Assembly: GCA_012719075.1 (NCBI GenBank)
Contig: JAAYBB010000023.1
Location: 1 to 37,673, forward strand
Length of the DNA stretch: 37,673 bases
From: Clostridiales bacterium
GTDB lineage: Bacteria; Bacillota; Clostridia; Oscillospirales; Feifaniaceae
Reading direction: 5' to 3'
Under the pieces are notes generated by a model that saw only the letters and a program-made list of their open reading frames with translations, was not told where the DNA came from and searched no databases. Every line of letters begins with the position of its first letter. Position 1 is the stretch's first letter. The translations under genes and the position numbers were made by a program. This document shows, in pieces, positions 34,610 through 37,673 of this stretch.

Positions 34610-34796
34610 TGCTCTCAGAGCGCATTTGTCAAGAAAGTGTATCAAAAAATTTTCAGGCTGTTCTGTGAAAAATTCCATGCTGGACAAAAAATCCCTGTCC
34701 TGTGCGTGTTTACAGCGAGAACTCAACTGGTCACGGCGTTACGCCTTTGTTTAGTTGTACCCGGTATTTCTTCTTAATTTAACTTGCCAATACGCG

Positions 34797-35855
34797 TTAT
34801 GGTTCAAACTTGAAATGATAATGCGATTGATAATTTTCCCGGTGATAAAATAAAATTTCGCACGTCGTTTTATTGTACACGACCGACCATTGGGTTTTCC
34901 AGTTTTCTTCAAACCAACTGCTTTGGCGAACCGACGACAATCCCCCTTTGATTTCGTCCATGTCCATGATGCCGCTCGTCTCATCATATAATTGGGATAA
35001 AGCCTCAAATCGCCCTTTGGATGCCTCGCTGCCTATGCCATAAACGTCACTTTGCGTTAAAAAGAAGTTGGTTACGACCTGAGTTTCTGTGACGTACATC
35101 ACATTATTTATATATTCAACAACCACCGAATATCCGGTGGCGTCCGATATGGCAAGATGATGCATCATGTCGGCATCTGAGTGCATATCATACTGTTCCA
35201 AAAGCGCAATCGCCTCGTCCACGGTCGCGGCTTTATCAAGCAGCAACCGTATTGCCGTCGTGGTTGTCAATGCTGTCTTTCCAGTTTCTTGATGCGTCTC
35301 CTCGGGATATTCGATCATCAAATCCGCAACGCACAGCCCTTTTTCATTCTTACCGTCCAGCGGCACATAGACTGCGGCAAGCGACAGCAGCTTGTTTGCA
35401 AATCCTTCCGGCGCAAAACCGTCCCCGAAACCGAGAAAATTTAGATTGGAAGTGGAAAAGGAAGCGTATCCGTCTTTAGGGGTCGTTTTAACAATCATGG
35501 CGGTGCAGTCTTTCCAATCAAAGTTGCGTCCAAATCCATATCCGCCATCCGGGAGCTTCACCGAAATTGTGCTGCATCCTTGCGTGGTCGCTATCGGTTC
35601 ATATTTATAAAATCCATGGGATAAAAATTCTGCTACGTAGCTCCCAACCTCCTCGGCTGAAGCCGCTCCTCCTTGTTCTAAAAATGCCTGAAAACCATAA
35701 TCGCCGGGGTATGCCAAATAGTATAAGTCATCTGACAATTTGCTTATTGTACTCATAGCCTTTATCTGAGCGGCGAACAGTATGTATGCGCAGATACCCA
35801 ATATTAAAATTAAGCAAGTCGGTATCGCCATGAACAAACAGGTTCGTTTCTTCAT
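34797..35855 (-). CDS. Membrane-anchored Ntn-type linear amide C-N hydrolase (choloylglycine hydrolase / acyltransferase-like)
   Basis: The superfamily cleaves linear C-N amide bonds (bile-salt conjugates, penicillin V, acyl-homoserine lactones) using an N-terminal nucleophile Cys. This 352-residue protein has a membrane anchor or signal (6-29), then about 60 residues before GCSTISVKLPDGGYGFGRNFDW: Cys94 followed by GRNFDW (109-114) matches the nucleophile and GRN(L/F)D motif. The Cys would be exposed by self-cleavage after Gly93. Further ahead come YPEETHQETGKTALTTTTAIRLLLD and YSVVVEY, also familial. The gene is far more AT-rich than the rest and uses A/T-ending codons, a sign of transfer. 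GAGGGA precedes ATG 35855. Substrate unknown. Confidence 0.82.
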   Translation of the reverse strand: MKKRTCLFMAIPTCLILILGICAYILFAAQIKAMSTISKLSDDLYYLAYPGDYGFQAFLEQGGAASAEEVGSYVAEFLSHGFYKYEPIATTQGCSTISVKLPDGGYGFGRNFDWKDCTAMIVKTTPKDGYASFSTSNLNFLGFGDGFAPEGFANKLLSLAAVYVPLDGKNEKGLCVADLMIEYPEETHQETGKTALTTTTAIRLLLDKAATVDEAIALLEQYDMHSDADMMHHLAISDATGYSVVVEYINNVMYVTETQVVTNFFLTQSDVYGIGSEASKGRFEALSQLYDETSGIMDMDEIKGGLSSVRQSSWFEENWKTQWSVVYNKTTCEILFYHRENYQSHYHFKFEP

Positions 35856-35939
35856 CAGATTCTTCCCTCTATAGGATATAAATTAGCATATCGCACACGG
35901 TTCCTCGTGTGAATACCGAAAAAACTGTTGTACGCAAAA

Positions 35940-35945
35940 ATTATA
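35940..35945 (-). promoter_or_regulatory. Extended -10 promoter of the amide hydrolase gene
   Basis: TATAAT on the minus strand (35945-35940) preceded by TGC; no -35 at standard spacing is clear. It is about 85 bp upstream of ATG 35855. Confidence 0.45.
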
Positions 35946-36172
35946 GCATAGCCTCACTCAAAACGCCACAACGACTCCACGCCACATCTTTTTGTGCCGA
36001 TAGGCGCAAAGCGCTGTCTGCAAGACGCACAGCACCCCATAAATGCGGTGCATACGTGCGCTTTTAGTAGGATTACATCAAGGGTTTATTGCGCCACCCT
36101 CGTTCGTGATATCGTATAGCGGGGCGCAATGTTTACAAGAGCAGGGCAAACATGATGTAGAGTAAAGGGCGT

Positions 36173-36210
36173 AAAAACCCCTCAAACGCCGTTTCAGCGC
36201 GTTTGAGGGG
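36173..36210 (-). terminator. Intrinsic terminator, probably of the nitroreductase transcript
   Basis: CCCCTCAAACGC (36178-36189) and GCGTTTGAGGGG (36199-36210) form a perfect 12-bp stem with a 9-nt loop; on the minus strand it is followed by TTTTTACGCC. It lies about 165 bp after the nitroreductase stop codon. Confidence 0.75.
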
Positions 36211-36237
36211 TGGATAAGGGTTTTGGCTTCCCGCCTG

Positions 36238-36282
36238 TTTTTTTGACAGTCCCACAGGCCGCCCCGTACGGGGCGGCCTGTG
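36238..36282 (-). repeat. 30-bp perfect palindrome plus CTGTCAAAAAAA tail (right flank of AT-rich island)
   Basis: Bases 36253-36282 are a perfect palindrome around GTAC with the same 28-bp core as 34565-34592. On the minus strand it is followed by GGGACTGTCAAAAAAACAGG (36254 to 36235), matching the GACTGTCGAAAAAGG tail of the left copy, so the pair is an inverted repeat flanking 1.7 kb. Confidence 0.9.
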
Positions 36283-36372
36283 TCGCTTGGATGGCTTTGC
36301 GGGCCCCGCCGACAGGACCGGCCTGCCCGCCCATTGTCATCCGCATCCCCGGTCCGGCCAAAATGGACGGAG

Positions 36373-36951
36373 CTACTTGATCAGCATGACCTCGTCCAGG
36401 CTGCGCTTGGGCACGCAGAAGCCGCCCTGCTCGCCCCAGAAGTACTTGGTGTCGCCCGATGCGGGCAGTGCCACCTCTTTGGCCTCCATGCCGGGGTAGC
36501 CCAGCGCGATGGCCGAGTGCAGCTGCAGGTGCTCGGGCAGCTCCAGCAGCGCGGCGATCTCGGGCCGCTGCAGGTTTTCGAGCCAGCAGGAGGCGATGCC
36601 CTCGCTGAGCGCGTAAATGATGATGTTCTCGGCCGCGGCGCCGATGTCCATGACAAAGGCCTGCTCGCGGATGCGCTTGTCGTTGAGGATCAGCACCCAG
36701 GCCGTCGGCTCCTCGCCCTCCTTGGGCCGGCCGGAGCCGTCGGGCAGGTGCATGCCCCACTTGCTGTGCGCAAAGATGCCCTTGACCAGCTCGGGCGACT
36801 GCACGATGCAGAACTTGAGCGACTGCATGTTGCCGCCGCAGGGGGCCAGCCGGGCCACGTTGACCGCCCGCTCCAGCACCTCCTGGGCGATCGGGTCCTG
36901 CTTGAACTTGCGGATGCTGCGCCTGGCCACCATGATGTCATAGGTTGTCAT
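36373..36951 (-). CDS. Nitroreductase family protein
   Basis: FMN-dependent oxidoreductase of the nitroreductase fold, cytosolic and usually dimeric. The 192-residue protein begins MTTYDIMVARRSIRKFKQDP, with the RRSIRxF FMN-phosphate motif, followed by RLAPCGGNMQSLKFCIV (the APxxxNxQ FMN-binding segment), DIGAAAENIIIYALSEGIASCWLENL (the typical helix and loop) and IALGYPG near the end. The electron acceptor is not predictable. ATG 36951 follows GAGGAGG at 9-nt spacing. Upstream on the minus strand is a TATACT box with a TGC extension (37031-37026) but a poor -35. It is divergent from lepA. Confidence 0.92.
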   Translation of the reverse strand: MTTYDIMVARRSIRKFKQDPIAQEVLERAVNVARLAPCGGNMQSLKFCIVQSPELVKGIFAHSKWGMHLPDGSGRPKEGEEPTAWVLILNDKRIREQAFVMDIGAAAENIIIYALSEGIASCWLENLQRPEIAALLELPEHLQLHSAIALGYPGMEAKEVALPASGDTKYFWGEQGGFCVPKRSLDEVMLIK

Positions 36952-37025
36952 GTCCTTTTGCCTCCTCATCCATCGTCTGTTGACGTGTGGGGCCGCGCCG
37001 GCGCGGCCGGCCCCGTATTTCCCCA

Positions 37026-37031
37026 AGTATA
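37026..37031 (-). promoter_or_regulatory. Possible extended -10 box for the nitroreductase gene
   Basis: TATACT on the minus strand with CTGC before it. The -35 region (TGTACT, 17-bp spacing) matches poorly. Confidence 0.35.
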
Positions 37032-37163
37032 GCAGAGGCGCCGGCCAAAGTACAGTCGGAAAAGGCCGCTTTGGCCCCGTTTTTTGCCGGCGCGGCCGCT
37101 TCGTGCCGCGGGTCTTTTTTGGGTTCGCACAAATTTCGGGCGGCCCGTCCACCCGCAATCGAC

Positions 37164-37192
37164 TTGTTTTTAAAGCGGCGTTTCGGTATAAT
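37164..37192 (+). promoter_or_regulatory. Promoter for lepA
   Basis: TTGTTT (37164-37169), 17-bp spacer, TATAAT (37187-37192), 55 bp before the start codon. Confidence 0.7.
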
Positions 37193-37246
37193 AAATTAAT
37201 TTAGGCCCTTTGCGGCCGACACACCACGGGGAGCGGGACTTTTTTT

Positions 37247-37673
37247 ATGAAGCTGTCGCACATTCGCAACTTTTCGATCATCGCCCACATCGACCACGGC
37301 AAGTCGACGCTGGCCGACCGGCTGCTCGAGGCCACGCAGGCCGTCTCGCAGCGGGACATGGCCAGCCAACTGCTGGACAACATGGACCTCGAACGGGAGC
37401 GGGGCATCACGATCAAGGCCCACGCCGTCCGGCTGGACTATGTGGACAAGTCCGGCCAGGCCTATGTGCTCAACCTGATCGACACGCCGGGGCACGTGGA
37501 CTTCGGCTACGAGGTGTCGCGCTCACTCGCCGCGTGTGAAGGGGTGATCCTGCTGGTCGACGCCTCCCAGGGCATCGAGGCGCAGACGCTCGCGAACTGT
37601 TACCTGGCCCTCGAGAACGATCTCGAGATCGTGCCCTGTCTGAACAAGATCGACCTGCCCGCGGCCGAGCCCG
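37247..37673 (+). CDS. lepA: Elongation factor 4 (LepA), N-terminal part
   Basis: Ribosome-associated GTPase related to EF-G that acts on stalled or mispositioned ribosomes. Only the first 142 codons are in the window. The G-domain motifs are present: AHIDHGKST (13-21, G1), [14 protein letters not shown] (G2), [17 protein letters not shown] (G3), [21 protein letters not shown] and [11 protein letters not shown] (G4). [12 protein letters not shown] and [13 protein letters not shown] separate LepA from EF-G and IF-2. ATG 37247 is the conserved start; GGGAG lies 13 nt upstream, which is long, separated by a T-run. The gene continues past the window end. Confidence 0.96.
   Translation, partial: MKLSHIRNFSIIAHIDHGKSTLADRLLEATQAVSQRDMASQLLDNMDLERERGITIKAHAVRLDYVDKSGQAYVLNLIDTPGHVDFGYEVSRSLAACEGVILLVDASQGIEAQTLANCYLALENDLEIVPCLNKIDLPAAEP

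Larger units (their letters stand above)
35856..36372. other. AT-richer gene-free flank of the island
   Basis: No gene is supported. It contains the promoter of the amide hydrolase (35940-35945), an 8-bp inverted repeat ATTGCGCC/GGCGCAAT (36088-36095, 36123-36130), a terminator hairpin (36173-36210) and the inverted copy of the palindromic repeat (36238-36282). Confidence 0.5.

Noticed and set aside
34700-34796. Small GGCGTTACGCC hairpin as terminator of the amide hydrolase gene
   Set aside because: The stem is only about five base pairs and no T-run follows on the minus strand.

Overview
The window looks like chromosomal DNA of a GC-rich, low-G+C-lineage Gram-positive, most likely an anaerobic member of Clostridia (Oscillospirales-like). 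This placement is inferred from AGGAGG-type ribosome binding sites with frequent GTG/TTG starts, the Firmicutes gene order glyA-yybS-gdpP-rplI-dnaB-tilS-hpt-ftsH, a MurT/GatD-type pair, lipoproteins with SGC or AAC lipoboxes, and the absence of outer-membrane genes. No rRNA, tRNA, CRISPR array, phage module or transposase was found.

Layout. 1-921: C-terminal part of a BCCT transporter with a cysteine-repeat tail. 1284-6850: metabolic and unassigned genes (macrodomain protein, DUF503 protein, proC, DUF3798-type lipoprotein, M20 amidohydrolase, EamA-type transporter). 6851-8109: a gene-free hairpin-rich stretch, then two tiny coupled lipoprotein genes. 8362-10498: YihY/BrkB membrane protein and a membrane-anchored polysaccharide deacetylase. 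10614-20751: mostly plus-strand genes with a cell-wall flavour (membrane protein, aminotransferase, a Ddl-type ligase, a minus-strand MurT/GatD-like pair, an asparaginase-II-like protein, an alpha/beta hydrolase and a membrane-anchored MurF-like ligase). 21124-22488: a protein with an extremely cysteine-rich tract. 22750-33606: one long minus-strand housekeeping run (glyA to ftsH), probably driven by a good promoter before glyA, with a possible extra promoter inside tilS. 33864-34511: nth. 34562-36282: an AT-rich island carrying one amide-hydrolase gene and bounded by inverted copies of a palindromic repeat. 36373-36951: nitroreductase. 37247-end: start of lepA.

Most notable points. (1) The GatD-like partner of MurT has lost both glutaminase residues (Cys to Gly97, His to Leu196), while the MurT-like partner keeps its ATP site and zinc cysteines but has diverged near the amidotransferase interface. 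With the variant Ddl-type ligase and the membrane-anchored MurF-like ligase this suggests an alternative muropeptide- or peptide-ligase branch (inference). (2) The Cys-rich protein has 24 Cys in 82 residues behind a propeller-like N-terminal region. (3) The AT-rich island between inverted palindromic repeats looks like a small acquired cassette. (4) A dispersed intergenic motif, CTGTC(A/G)AAAAA, usually beside palindromes, recurs through the window, including a 237-bp inverted-repeat element in the murT leader.

Many promoters here carry a TG one base before the -10 box (TGnTAYAMT-like), so extended -10 promoters seem common. All calls come from reading the sequence and recalled family motifs; no database search was run.
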